Positions 35,852 through 44,187 of a stretch of 64,000 nucleotides of DNA are shown here, in pieces. Source of the stretch: Ignavibacteria bacterium (lineage in GTDB: Bacteria > Bacteroidota > Ignavibacteria > Ignavibacteriales > SURF-24). Position numbers and translations under genes: made by a program. The stretch spans positions 114,109 to 178,108 of the forward strand of contig JAAXKN010000007.1 in NCBI GenBank assembly GCA_025612375.1, read 5' to 3'. The notes beneath the pieces are model-generated. The model did no database searches and was not told the origin of the DNA. It saw only the letters and a list, made by a program, of their open reading frames with translations. Within the stretch, counting starts at the first letter, position 1, and every line of letters starts with the position of its first letter.

Positions 35852-36498
35852 TAATTATGAAACTTTTTTTCCCCGGCTTTTATTTCAATATCCACGTAAT
35901 CATCTTTTGTCGGTACAGCGCAGCTGTAATTAGGGCTGTAAGCGCAGTATGGATTGTATGCCTGGTTGAAATCAATTGTATAAATATAATCCGGATTGTC
36001 CACTTTCTCAAAATCCAGATAACGCCCAACTCCGTATGATTCGTTATTTGTAGTACGGTCGGTAAACCATATGCTGTAGTATTCCTGCCCCGTACGTGTA
36101 ACTCCCTTGTAAACATTCATTTTAATTTTTCTGCCCTCTGAAATAAACGAGATATATCCAAACCTTACGGCCTTCCTGGGCTCCCCTTTTGTGCCGAAGA
36201 CAGTAACCGTATCCTTATTTTCATATTCATACAGCTTGCTCTTAAAAACATACGACGGATCCACGTCAAAGTACTTCAGAGGTTCAAAATGAACCTTCCC
36301 TTTGAAGTTAAACGGTGACTGCGGATCGTTCTGCATCTCATGATCCTTCTTCTGCCTCATATTTTCAACTTCAGCAATATACCGTTTTTCCTCCGGTGTA
36401 TAATGCCTTGAAAATACGCCGAGCCGGAAAGTCACAAGAGCAGATGCCAGTATAAGAGCAGCTGCAAGAATGTACCTTGACTTAAATTTCACCGCCAT
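35851..36498 (-). CDS. DUF1684 domain-containing protein
   Basis: This 215-residue protein has an N-terminal membrane or signal segment (YILAAALILASALVTF) and a DUF1684 domain. Family marks are the FGYISFISEGRK strand, YSIWFTDRTTNNESYGVGRYLDF, and the cysteine-bearing FNQAYNPYCAYSPNYSCAVP near the end. DUF1684 proteins have no known function. It sits between mutS (27 bases) and aroF (one-base overlap), which makes it part of their operon, probably without a shared pathway. Confidence 0.82.
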   Translation of the reverse strand: MAVKFKSRYILAAALILASALVTFRLGVFSRHYTPEEKRYIAEVENMRQKKDHEMQNDPQSPFNFKGKVHFEPLKYFDVDPSYVFKSKLYEYENKDTVTVFGTKGEPRKAVRFGYISFISEGRKIKMNVYKGVTRTGQEYYSIWFTDRTTNNESYGVGRYLDFEKVDNPDYIYTIDFNQAYNPYCAYSPNYSCAVPTKDDYVDIEIKAGEKKFHN

Positions 36499-36525
36499 TA
36501 TAAACTCTTTCTTATTTCTTAATTT

Positions 36526-39132
36526 TTAATTTCCTTGAACTTTCTTCTTCAGCTCATTCAGCTTATTTAACGCCTCAACGGGTGTAATATTGTCAATCTC
36601 CAGATCCGAGATGGCCTGCCTTATGGAATCGTCTTTCACTTCAAAAAAGCTTAACTGCATCTCATCTTTGGCCTTCATCTTGGCCAGGCGTGCTTTCTTG
36701 ACCTCCATCGGGGTGAGCTCTTTTCCTTCCAGGTTCTCAAGTATCTCTTTAGCCCTTTTTGTAACAAACTCCGGCAGCCCCGCCATCTGTGCCACCTGGA
36801 TGCCGTAGCTGTGGTCTGCCCCGCCGGGCGAAACCTTGTGAAGGAATATTACCTTATCGCCGTATTCCCTTACCTCGACCTTGAAGTTTTTAATCCTCGG
36901 GAATATCGTCGCCATTTCATTTAGTTCATGGTAGTGCGTTGCAAAAAGTGTCTTTGCCGAAAGGTCCGGGTTTTCATGAAGATACTCTGTTATTGCCCAT
37001 GCAATTGAAATTCCGTCAAAGGTGCTCGTGCCGCGCCCGATCTCATCAAGCAGGATAAGGCTTTTGCTCGTTGCATTGTTAAGAATGTTTGCAGCCTCCT
37101 GCATCTCAACTAAAAATGTGCTCTCGCCTGCCGATATGTTGTCGCTTGCACCAACACGTGTGTAAATCTTATCCACAAGCCCTATTGAGGCTTCACGTGC
37201 AGGGACAAATGATCCCACCTGCGCCAGGAGCACAATAAGGCCAAGCTGCCTCAGGTACACAGACTTGCCTGCCATGTTGGGACCGGTAAGAACAATTACC
37301 TGTGTTTCGGAATTATCCAGATGGTAGCTGTTCGGCGTAAACTTCTCTCCCGGCCTGAGTATCCTTTCCACCACCGGGTGGCGCCCGTCTTTAATATCAA
37401 CAATATCTGACTCATTTACCTCTGGCTTTACATAGTTGTACTGAACGGCACACTCGGCAAAGGATAAGTAGCAGTCGAGCATTGCAATGAGCTGCGCATT
37501 CATCTGTATGGCTTCAGCCTGAAGAGATACCGACTGCCTGATCTCATTAAAAAGCTGATACTCCAGGTCGGCAATCTTCTCCTCAGCATTTAAGATCTTA
37601 TCTTCGTATGTCTTAAGCTCCGGAGTAATATACCTCTCCCCGTTTACAAGCGTCTGCTTCCTGATATAGTCATCCGGTATTTTGCCTAAGTTCGCGTTGC
37701 TTATTTCAATGTAGTAGCCGAAAACTTTATTGTAGCTGACCTTAAGCGATGAAATACCGGTTCTTTCCCTCTCGCTTTTCTGCAGGTTCGCAATCCAGCT
37801 CTTTGCGTTTTTGGATAAGTCCCTCAGCTCATCAAGCTCGGGATTAAACCCGTAGGCAATCACACCCCCGTCATTTAAGGCAAGTGGCGGATATTCGGAA
37901 ATGGCCTCTTCGACCAGAGTGACCGTTTTTTCCAGGCTCTCCAGGCGTGAGGATATTTTACATAATACAGGAGAAGTTACTTGGTTTAAGAATTCCTTAA
38001 TTACCGGAATTTTCTTCAGCGAATTCTTGAGGCTTATTATTTCCCTCGGGTTGGCTTTCCCAGTGCAGACTTTTGAAATAAGACGTTCTAAATCCCCTAC
38101 CTCTTTAAGTTCTGAGGTCAGACCGTTTCTTAATGCCTTATTCCCCACGAACTCCTCTATGCATTCCTGGCGCTGCAGTACAGGTTCCAGCTTTCTTAAT
38201 GGCGCCGATATCCACTTCTTAAGCATGCGGCCGCCCATTGCGGTTTCAGTCTTATCCATTATGGAAATAAGAGATCCCTCGCGGGCCCCGTCATTCATTG
38301 TGTATGTGATCTCAAGGTTCCTCTTCGTAGCAGAATCGAGCATCATAAACTCCGAGGGGTTATACCTCGAAATTTTGTTTAAGTGCGTAAGGTTAACCTT
38401 CTGCGTATCCTGCAGGTACTGCAGTATAACGCCCGCAGCAATGATACCCGAAGTAAGATGGTCTATGCCGAACCCCTTCAGGTTTACGGTCTTAAAGTGG
38501 CTTAAAAGGTTGTCGCGGCAGTATTCAAAATTAAAGATCCAGTCGTCCATCTTTGTAAACCTTACAGACTGGCTCCAGCGTTCGGTCAGCCTCTGGACTT
38601 CCTCTTTATCCTTTTTCTGAATGAGTATTTCCGCGGGACTTATCAGTTCCAGCTGGCTTAGTATGGTGTCCGCGGAAACTTCATAGGTAAAATATTCACC
38701 CGTCGAAATGTCGCAAAACGATATGCCCGCCATCCCGTCTTTAAGGCAGAGGGCAGCCAGATAGTTATTTCTTTTATGGTCTAAAAGCTTATCCGAAAGC
38801 GCAACGCCCGGCGTAACAACTTCAATTACTTCCCTTTTTACAATCCCCTTTGCAAACTTGGGGTTCTCAATCTGCTCGCAGACGGCAACCCTGTAGCCGC
38901 TTCTTACAAGCTTGGGCAGGTATGCATCCAGGGCATGGAATGGAAAACCCGCCAGCGGTGTATCCCCGGATGCTCCGTTTGATCTCCTGGTTAAGGTTAT
39001 TCCCAGCACTTTTGATGCAATTTTTGCGTCTTCTTCAAACGTTTCAAAAAAATCACCTACCCTGAAAAGGAGTATCGTATCCGGGTGACTTTCCTTTATC
39101 TTGTGATATTGCGACATTAACGGGGTTGACAT
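36526..39132 (-). CDS. mutS: DNA mismatch repair ATPase MutS
   Basis: This 868-residue protein recognises base mismatches and starts methyl-independent or MutL-dependent repair. The N-terminal mismatch-binding domain has GDFFETFEEDA, which carries the Phe-x-Glu wedge (FFE). The connector, core and clamp domains follow, and the ATPase has Walker A GPNMAGKSVYLRQ near residue 620, STFLVEMQEAA, LLDEIGRGTSTFDG and the ATHYHEL switch. The length is that of the standard MutS1. It starts at ATG 39132 with AAGG four bases upstream and leads the mutS-DUF1684-aroF-tyrA operon. Confidence 0.97.
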   Translation of the reverse strand: MSTPLMSQYHKIKESHPDTILLFRVGDFFETFEEDAKIASKVLGITLTRRSNGASGDTPLAGFPFHALDAYLPKLVRSGYRVAVCEQIENPKFAKGIVKREVIEVVTPGVALSDKLLDHKRNNYLAALCLKDGMAGISFCDISTGEYFTYEVSADTILSQLELISPAEILIQKKDKEEVQRLTERWSQSVRFTKMDDWIFNFEYCRDNLLSHFKTVNLKGFGIDHLTSGIIAAGVILQYLQDTQKVNLTHLNKISRYNPSEFMMLDSATKRNLEITYTMNDGAREGSLISIMDKTETAMGGRMLKKWISAPLRKLEPVLQRQECIEEFVGNKALRNGLTSELKEVGDLERLISKVCTGKANPREIISLKNSLKKIPVIKEFLNQVTSPVLCKISSRLESLEKTVTLVEEAISEYPPLALNDGGVIAYGFNPELDELRDLSKNAKSWIANLQKSERERTGISSLKVSYNKVFGYYIEISNANLGKIPDDYIRKQTLVNGERYITPELKTYEDKILNAEEKIADLEYQLFNEIRQSVSLQAEAIQMNAQLIAMLDCYLSFAECAVQYNYVKPEVNESDIVDIKDGRHPVVERILRPGEKFTPNSYHLDNSETQVIVLTGPNMAGKSVYLRQLGLIVLLAQVGSFVPAREASIGLVDKIYTRVGASDNISAGESTFLVEMQEAANILNNATSKSLILLDEIGRGTSTFDGISIAWAITEYLHENPDLSAKTLFATHYHELNEMATIFPRIKNFKVEVREYGDKVIFLHKVSPGGADHSYGIQVAQMAGLPEFVTKRAKEILENLEGKELTPMEVKKARLAKMKAKDEMQLSFFEVKDDSIRQAISDLEIDNITPVEALNKLNELKKKVQGN

Positions 39133-39151
39133 AAAACCTTTATTTTTTATC

Positions 39152-39184
39152 CAAAAATATACTTTAATATGCTAATAATATCAA
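39152..39184 (-). promoter_or_regulatory. Probable mutS promoter
   Basis: The minus strand reads TATTTTTG at 39152-39159, about 20 bases before the mutS start, with TTG at 39182-39184. The spacing is 22 bases, two longer than in the best promoters of the window, so support is moderate. Confidence 0.4.
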
Positions 39185-39263
39185 TTTTTAGCTCCTTTAT
39201 TATGGATATATTCTCCTTTGATCACATTATCTTTTCATTTTCACCCGGGATCCTTTCATGAAT

Positions 39264-39311
39264 AATTAACAATAGATACTTTATTAAGATTTTGGTAATT
39301 TATTGTTAATT
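39264..39311. promoter_or_regulatory. Eleven-base inverted repeat, possible operator pair
   Basis: AATTAACAATA (39264-39274) and TATTGTTAATT (39301-39311) are perfect reverse complements separated by 26 bases. Their centres lie 37 bases apart, about three and a half helical turns. They may bind a regulator of the GH13 gene. Confidence 0.4.
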
Positions 39312-39352
39312 GATTTTCATTCAGGGGTTGCTTAATTGATATATTAGCAGCC

Positions 39353-39378
39353 ATGCAGTCTTATGCAAAAGACTGCAT
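39353..39378. promoter_or_regulatory. Ten-base-pair hairpin in the GH13 leader
   Basis: ATGCAGTCTT (39353-39362) pairs perfectly with AAGACTGCAT (39369-39378) around ATGCAA and is followed by AATTTTTG. It lies 67 bases before the start codon. It could be an operator or a leader attenuator. Confidence 0.45.
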
Positions 39379-39444
39379 AATTTTTGTTTGTCATCGTCTA
39401 AAGACGTCGTTTATTTTCTTCTAATTACAAGGGACAGGATATTT

Positions 39445-42400
39445 ATGCAGAAAAAAGATGGGACTTTGAATATCCCAATTCACGTGCTTCATCACGCTTT
39501 ACAGGGTAAAATGCAGGAAATCAGTAAAGGCTATGAATTCCATATCTCGCAAAGAGCAAGGGAAAAATATAATTTTGATGAATCAATATTCTCTTTTAAC
39601 GGGAATGTTGTCTTTGCTAACTTTCACGCCTCCCGCATTTTCGCCCAGAAATTAAATGAGAAACGGACTCCGGAAAATTCGGTGAAGGCCGGACAGATAA
39701 ACGCCATGGGGCTGCTCGATGAAATATACCACTTCATACTGCGCCAGTATGAAACAAAGGCTAACCCGGAGGTCTTTAAGCGCGCTGTTGAACACGTAAA
39801 AAAATTTTCAGGCGAAGAAGAGCTCAGGCGTACACTACTAAGCTTTGTCAGACAGTTCCCGCCTATGGAAGTCTATAAGAATAACCAGGACCCGGAAGAG
39901 TACCTGAGAGACTACCACGACGGCAAGCCGAACACCGAAGTGGTTCTTGAGGAGATGATTCTCCTTTTCTTTGCTAACTATAACCCCGCAAACAGGGACC
40001 TGAAGGAGCTCTTTTCGGACGAGGAGCTAATGGTGCTTACTCCTTATACAAAAATTATAAACCAGCTTGAGGACTTCTTCTTAAATGAGAAAAAGTACGG
40101 GCCGGACGACCAGCCCATTTTTGACCTCTTAAGAACTCCCATTGTGGCTAACCCAGAAAGCCTGGAAGAACAGCTTAAGTTTATAGCAAACCGATGGTCA
40201 ATCATTCTCGATTTACGCTACCTGGATAAGCTCCTGAGAGGAGTGGACATGATAAAGGAAGACTACCGACTTGGCGCATGGGGTCCGGGAGGCGGTGCCC
40301 CAACGGCTGTACCGCGCTATAAAGCGGGGGCCGGGGATTTGGACTCACTTACTTTGGGTAAATCGGGCTACAGATACGGTCGCGACGCCCACCTGGATTT
40401 CCTTGAAGGCGAAAAGTTTACGCCCGACGTGCACTGGATGCCCCAGGTGGTACTCCTGGCTAAAAACGCCTACGTGTGGCTCGACCAGCTTTCAAGAAAA
40501 TACTCCAGGCATATTGCACACCTGGATCAGATACCCGATGAGGAACTCGACATGCTGGCCAGCTTTAACTTTACCGGACTCTGGCTCATTGGACTCTGGG
40601 AAAGAAGCCGCGCCTCACAAAGAATTAAACAGCTCACAGGCAACCCAGAGGCTGTGCCTTCGGCTTATTCTGTATACGACTACGTTATTGCCTACGACCT
40701 GGGCGGAGAACACGCTTTCCAGAACCTGAACTACCGCTGCCGCCAAAGAGGAATCAGGCTCGCAAGCGATATGGTGCCGAACCATATGGGAATCTATTCC
40801 AAATGGGTTATTGAACACCCTGACTTTTTTATACAGAGCCCCTACAGCCCCTTCCCTAACTACAGGTTTACGGGACCCGACTTGTCGGAAGACCCGAACA
40901 TTCAGATAAGAGTTGAAGACGGGTACTGGTCAAAATCCGATGCCGCTGTAGTCTTCCAAAGAATTGACAACAGATCGGGCGAAGTCCGCTATATCTATCA
41001 CGGCAACGACGGTACCAATATGCCCTGGAACGATACGGCGCAGCTGGATCTGCTTAAAGACTACGTCCGTGAGGCCGTAATCCAGACAATATTCCACGTT
41101 GCAAGAAAAACTTCAATCATTCGTTTTGATGCCGCAATGACACTTGCAAAACGCCACTTCCACCGCCTGTGGTACCCGCAGCCCGGCACCGGGGGCGATA
41201 TCCCCTCGCGCAGCGACTACGGTTTAAGGCAGGAAGAGTTTGACCAGCTTTTTCCCAAGGAATTCTGGAGGGAAGTTGTAGACAGGATTAATGAGGAGAT
41301 GCCCGATACGCTTTTGCTGGCAGAAGCATTCTGGCTCATGGAAGGCTACTTCGTGCGAACCCTTGGAATGCACAGAGTCTATAACAGCGCATTCATGCAC
41401 ATGATGATGAAAGAGGAAAATGAAAAGTACCGTAAGGTTATCTCCAGCACGCTTGAATTTAACCCTGAGATATTAAAACGCTACGTCAACTTCATGAGTA
41501 ATCCCGACGAGGAGACTGCCATTAGACAGTTCGGAACAGACGACAAGTATTTCGGGGTTGCAACACTAATGGTTACACTTCCCGGTCTGCCGATGTTTGC
41601 GCACGGACAGGTGGAGGGCTACTCAGAGAAATACGGCATGGAATATAAGAGAGCCTACTATAATGAATTTGTAAATGAGTATTTGGTCGACCGCCACAGA
41701 AGAGAAATATTCCCCCTCATGAAAAAAAGATACATGTTCAGCCAGGTGGATAATTTCTGGTTCTACGACTTCTATACCAGCGACGGCAATGTAAACCAGA
41801 ATGTCTTTGCCTATACAAATAAGTTCGGGGATGAAAAGGCAATTGTGGTATACAACAATAAATTTTCCGAAACTACAGGCTGGATTAACCGCACAACCGG
41901 AAAGTCCATACCGACTGGCGTGGGAGAAGAAAGAAATACAATTTATTCCAGCCTTGTTCCTGCCCTGGGCTTAAGGACAGACGACAAGTATTTCTACGTC
42001 TACCGCGATCTTGTCACCAACCTGGAATACATAAGGCTCGGGCGTGAGATGGGTGAAAAGGGCCTGTTTATTCACCTTAAGCCTTTTAAGTATCATGTAT
42101 TCCTGGATTTCAGGGAGGTATATGATCAGACAGGAGAATACGAGGAGATCTGGGAAAACCTTAATGGAGCAGGGGTCCAAAGCATCGAAGAAGCTTTAAT
42201 TGAAGCAAGGCTCTCCGGCGTACATGAGGCTCTCCTTAATCTTTTTGACAACAGGGCCATTGAGCTCGTTTCCGACCTGTTCATAAAGGACAAAGAAATT
42301 AAGAATACTGAAAACACGCTGAAGCTGATAATCGGACGCTATGAGTATTTTATAAACCAGATAAGAGACCACATACAGGCCGACGGCAGCATGCCCGTTC

Positions 42401-43185
42401 TGATCAGTAACTTTACAAACGGGTTAAACGCAATTAAATTCATTAACGATCTATTGATTGAAAACGAAGTAATCGTTGAAAATGAACCCGTTACAAACGA
42501 CTTCAGAAAATCCCTTCTGCTAAGCCGGGAATCCAACTACCCCAGGAACCTGCTCATATACGCCCTGTGGTTAAGTCTTAAGGACATAGGTATACTAAGG
42601 CAGAAAGACGACACTGGATCCCGCACTATTGAACTTTTTGACGAGCTGTACCTTACAAATCCGTTAAAGCAGATACTGCACCGCCTGGGCAGAAGCCCAT
42701 ACGAAGTGGAGCAGGTTATAAAACTTGTCCGGGTTCTGCTTAAGAACAAGTCCCCGCTTTCAAGAAGAACTCTTCAGACGACTCCTGAAGAAGAAAAGAA
42801 GGCGCCCAAAACTCATGCAAAAGCAAATTACGACGCATCAGCTGATGCTTCTTCTAACGGCAGGAGTGAGCATGAAAAAGAGGAAAGAGAGATGATTGAA
42901 AAGCTCCTTGGCGATGAAGAAGTAAAATCCTACATAGGTGTCAACTACTTTGAAGGCGAATGGTACTACAGCAAAGAAAACCTTGAAGAGCTGGGCAACT
43001 GGCGCCTTACGCTAAGGATAATGAGCTACCTGTGCGGACTTGAAGATATAACGGACAAGAACGCTGCCCTTTTCAGTTACATAAAGGACAGCTATTACAT
43101 GAACCGTTACTTAAAAGAGGTTTCCGACATTTCCGAATACAAACTCAACAACCTTAAATCGAACCTCACCACAGTAACCGTTTAA
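39445..43185 (+). CDS. Large cytoplasmic GH13 alpha-amylase-family protein (1246 residues)
   Basis: The central domain is a GH13 glucan-processing barrel: region I DMVPNHMG near 442, region II IIRFDAA with the nucleophile Asp at about 561, region III LLAEAF with the acid Glu near 627, and region IV FGTDDKYFG with an Asp near 698. The latter differs from the usual FxxNHD, since the His before Asp is absent. About 350 residues precede and 450 follow the barrel; neither flank is recognised. There is no signal peptide, so it acts inside the cell, perhaps on glycogen or maltodextrins. The start is ATG 39445 with AGGA five bases upstream; the frame extends to an unsupported TTG at 39388. Confidence 0.85.
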   Translation: MQKKDGTLNIPIHVLHHALQGKMQEISKGYEFHISQRAREKYNFDESIFSFNGNVVFANFHASRIFAQKLNEKRTPENSVKAGQINAMGLLDEIYHFILRQYETKANPEVFKRAVEHVKKFSGEEELRRTLLSFVRQFPPMEVYKNNQDPEEYLRDYHDGKPNTEVVLEEMILLFFANYNPANRDLKELFSDEELMVLTPYTKIINQLEDFFLNEKKYGPDDQPIFDLLRTPIVANPESLEEQLKFIANRWSIILDLRYLDKLLRGVDMIKEDYRLGAWGPGGGAPTAVPRYKAGAGDLDSLTLGKSGYRYGRDAHLDFLEGEKFTPDVHWMPQVVLLAKNAYVWLDQLSRKYSRHIAHLDQIPDEELDMLASFNFTGLWLIGLWERSRASQRIKQLTGNPEAVPSAYSVYDYVIAYDLGGEHAFQNLNYRCRQRGIRLASDMVPNHMGIYSKWVIEHPDFFIQSPYSPFPNYRFTGPDLSEDPNIQIRVEDGYWSKSDAAVVFQRIDNRSGEVRYIYHGNDGTNMPWNDTAQLDLLKDYVREAVIQTIFHVARKTSIIRFDAAMTLAKRHFHRLWYPQPGTGGDIPSRSDYGLRQEEFDQLFPKEFWREVVDRINEEMPDTLLLAEAFWLMEGYFVRTLGMHRVYNSAFMHMMMKEENEKYRKVISSTLEFNPEILKRYVNFMSNPDEETAIRQFGTDDKYFGVATLMVTLPGLPMFAHGQVEGYSEKYGMEYKRAYYNEFVNEYLVDRHRREIFPLMKKRYMFSQVDNFWFYDFYTSDGNVNQNVFAYTNKFGDEKAIVVYNNKFSETTGWINRTTGKSIPTGVGEERNTIYSSLVPALGLRTDDKYFYVYRDLVTNLEYIRLGREMGEKGLFIHLKPFKYHVFLDFREVYDQTGEYEEIWENLNGAGVQSIEEALIEARLSGVHEALLNLFDNRAIELVSDLFIKDKEIKNTENTLKLIIGRYEYFINQIRDHIQADGSMPVLISNFTNGLNAIKFINDLLIENEVIVENEPVTNDFRKSLLLSRESNYPRNLLIYALWLSLKDIGILRQKDDTGSRTIELFDELYLTNPLKQILHRLGRSPYEVEQVIKLVRVLLKNKSPLSRRTLQTTPEEEKKAPKTHAKANYDASADASSNGRSEHEKEEREMIEKLLGDEEVKSYIGVNYFEGEWYYSKENLEELGNWRLTLRIMSYLCGLEDITDKNAALFSYIKDSYYMNRYLKEVSDISEYKLNNLKSNLTTVTV

Positions 43186-43193
43186 CATATTGC

Positions 43194-43223
43194 GGCGGCT
43201 GAAGCCCAAACTCTTCAGCCGCC
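43194..43223. terminator. Strong hairpin after the GH13 gene
   Basis: GGCGGCTGAAG (43194-43204) pairs with CTTCAGCCGCC (43213-43223) around an eight-base loop, nine bases after the stop codon. No T-run follows, so it may be a weak terminator or a transcript-end stabiliser. Confidence 0.6.
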
Positions 43224-43239
43224 AAGTTATAAAAGGTTA

Positions 43240-43374
43240 TCAAACTTTTGCTCTTTTCTTCTTTGTACCGGAGATGACATATGTGACTATCTCACCTGCG
43301 TTCATTTCACCCTTAAGAATGGCACTTCCCTGCTTCACGCTTTCCAAAAGTTTTTCAAATGATTTTTTATCCAT
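43240..43374 (-). CDS. Very small protein (44 residues), antitoxin-N-terminus-like
   Basis: An ATG at 43372-43374, with GAGG six bases upstream, opens a 44-codon frame beginning MDKKSFEKLLESVKQGSAIL and ending TYVISGTKKKRAKV. The opening F-xx-LL-x-S-x-xQG-x-IL-KGE resembles the N-terminus of HigA/NadS-type antitoxins (for example ...LLESVREMxAIxRGE), but the helix-turn-helix part is missing. It may be a small regulatory protein or a remnant. No toxin gene is adjacent. Confidence 0.5.
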   Translation of the reverse strand: MDKKSFEKLLESVKQGSAILKGEMNAGEIVTYVISGTKKKRAKV

Positions 43375-43463
43375 AATATTCCTCGACTAATTACTAGTAG
43401 CCCGCATAGGGAACAATAGCAATTGTGAAAATTGGGAAAAACAAAACTAATGTCAAGTTCCGC

Positions 43464-43545
43464 ATTCACCTTCGGTGAATTTGGTTACCCTGGGCTATCA
43501 ATACCATACCGCTGGCCGCGGCATCTGGATATAATCCCCAAAATA
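43464..43545. other. G+C-richer intergenic stretch, possible repeat relic
   Basis: This part of the gap between the 44-residue gene and the thioredoxin gene holds the hairpin ATTCACC (43464-43470) / GGTGAAT (43474-43480) and the short palindrome GCCGCGGC, in a sequence more G+C-rich than other gaps. It looks like the intergenic repeats that accompany REP-type elements in Bacteroidota, but no second copy is present in this window. Confidence 0.3.
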
Positions 43546-43546
43546 C

Positions 43547-43569
43547 AAAAGCCCTTATCTCTAAGGGCT
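43547..43569 (-). terminator. Rho-independent terminator of the thioredoxin-like gene
   Basis: AGCCCTTA (43550-43557) pairs with TAAGGGCT (43562-43569) around TCTC. On the minus strand it follows the stop at 43594 and is trailed by T-rich sequence. Confidence 0.8.
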
Positions 43570-43593
43570 CTTTATTATCAATATCTCTTTTTA

Positions 43594-44109
43594 TCAGCTC
43601 GCCTTCTTTACATTCTTGGGAGCCCACTCTTTAAGAAAATTCATGACCTTCTCAGGATCGTGACCTTTTCCCTTCTCTAAAACTCCCGTATCCTGTGAAT
43701 GAATGAGCTTTCCTTCACTGTCAAGCACAAAAAGGTGCGGATATCCCGGGATCTTGGGGAACTTTGAAAGCACTTCCTGATTCTTGTTCTCAGGACTGTA
43801 ATTTACTTTTACCACTACATAATTTGTTTTCAGGTGATCTGCTATCTCCTTGTTCTCCGACATGAGCTTTCCTAAGGCACGGCACCACGGGCACCACTCG
43901 CCTCCCACGTCAAGAAGAATGTTCTTTCCAGATTCCTTTGCTTCCTTTACAGCGTTTTCCAGGTCCTTTGCCGCATCCCTCTTGGGATCAAACTTTTCCA
44001 CATTTGAAGTATTCTTCTCCACTTTCTTAGTTTTGCCTTCCTGTGCATAACCCGTTGCGTAAAGAGCAAATAGTACTAGAGCAAATAATACCACTTTAAT
44101 GTTTTTCAA
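43594..44109 (-). CDS. Exported thioredoxin-fold protein (CPWC)
   Basis: This 171-residue protein has a signal peptide (MKNIKVVLFALVLFALYATG, cleaved near YAQ) and one thioredoxin-like domain with the redox motif WCPWC (Cys73, Cys76) and the cis-proline region KIPGYPHLFVLDSEGK. It belongs to the thioredoxin_7/DsbD-gamma-like group and likely reduces or oxidises periplasmic disulfides. The start is a TTG at 44107-44109 supported by AGGAG five bases upstream. A full promoter lies at 44156-44186, and a terminator follows, so it is a single-gene unit. Confidence 0.88.
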   Translation of the reverse strand: MKNIKVVLFALVLFALYATGYAQEGKTKKVEKNTSNVEKFDPKRDAAKDLENAVKEAKESGKNILLDVGGEWCPWCRALGKLMSENKEIADHLKTNYVVVKVNYSPENKNQEVLSKFPKIPGYPHLFVLDSEGKLIHSQDTGVLEKGKGHDPEKVMNFLKEWAPKNVKKAS

Positions 44110-44155
44110 TTTAACTCCTCTATGTTATGAATCAATTCCACAGCTTTTAACTATA

Positions 44156-44186
44156 CAAAGATAACCGATTTGATAATTTAGGACAA
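44156..44186 (-). promoter_or_regulatory. Promoter of the thioredoxin-like gene
   Basis: On the minus strand TTG (44184-44186) is followed after exactly 20 bases by TATCTTTG (44156-44163). The leader to the TTG start at 44109 would be about 40 bases. Confidence 0.7.
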
Positions 44187-44187
44187 A

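Larger units (their letters stand above)
39133..39444. other. Divergent intergenic region between mutS and the GH13 gene
   Basis: This 312-base gap carries the likely mutS promoter on its left and two separate inverted repeats on its right, 39264-39311 and 39353-39378. The GH13 ribosome binding site AGGA is at 39436-39439. I found no full TTG/TAnnTTTG promoter for the GH13 gene. Confidence 0.5.

Noticed and set aside
37901..38620. A 239-codon open frame on the plus strand
   Set aside because: It lies fully antisense to mutS, which has clear motifs throughout this span; the frame has no ribosome binding site or recognisable protein.
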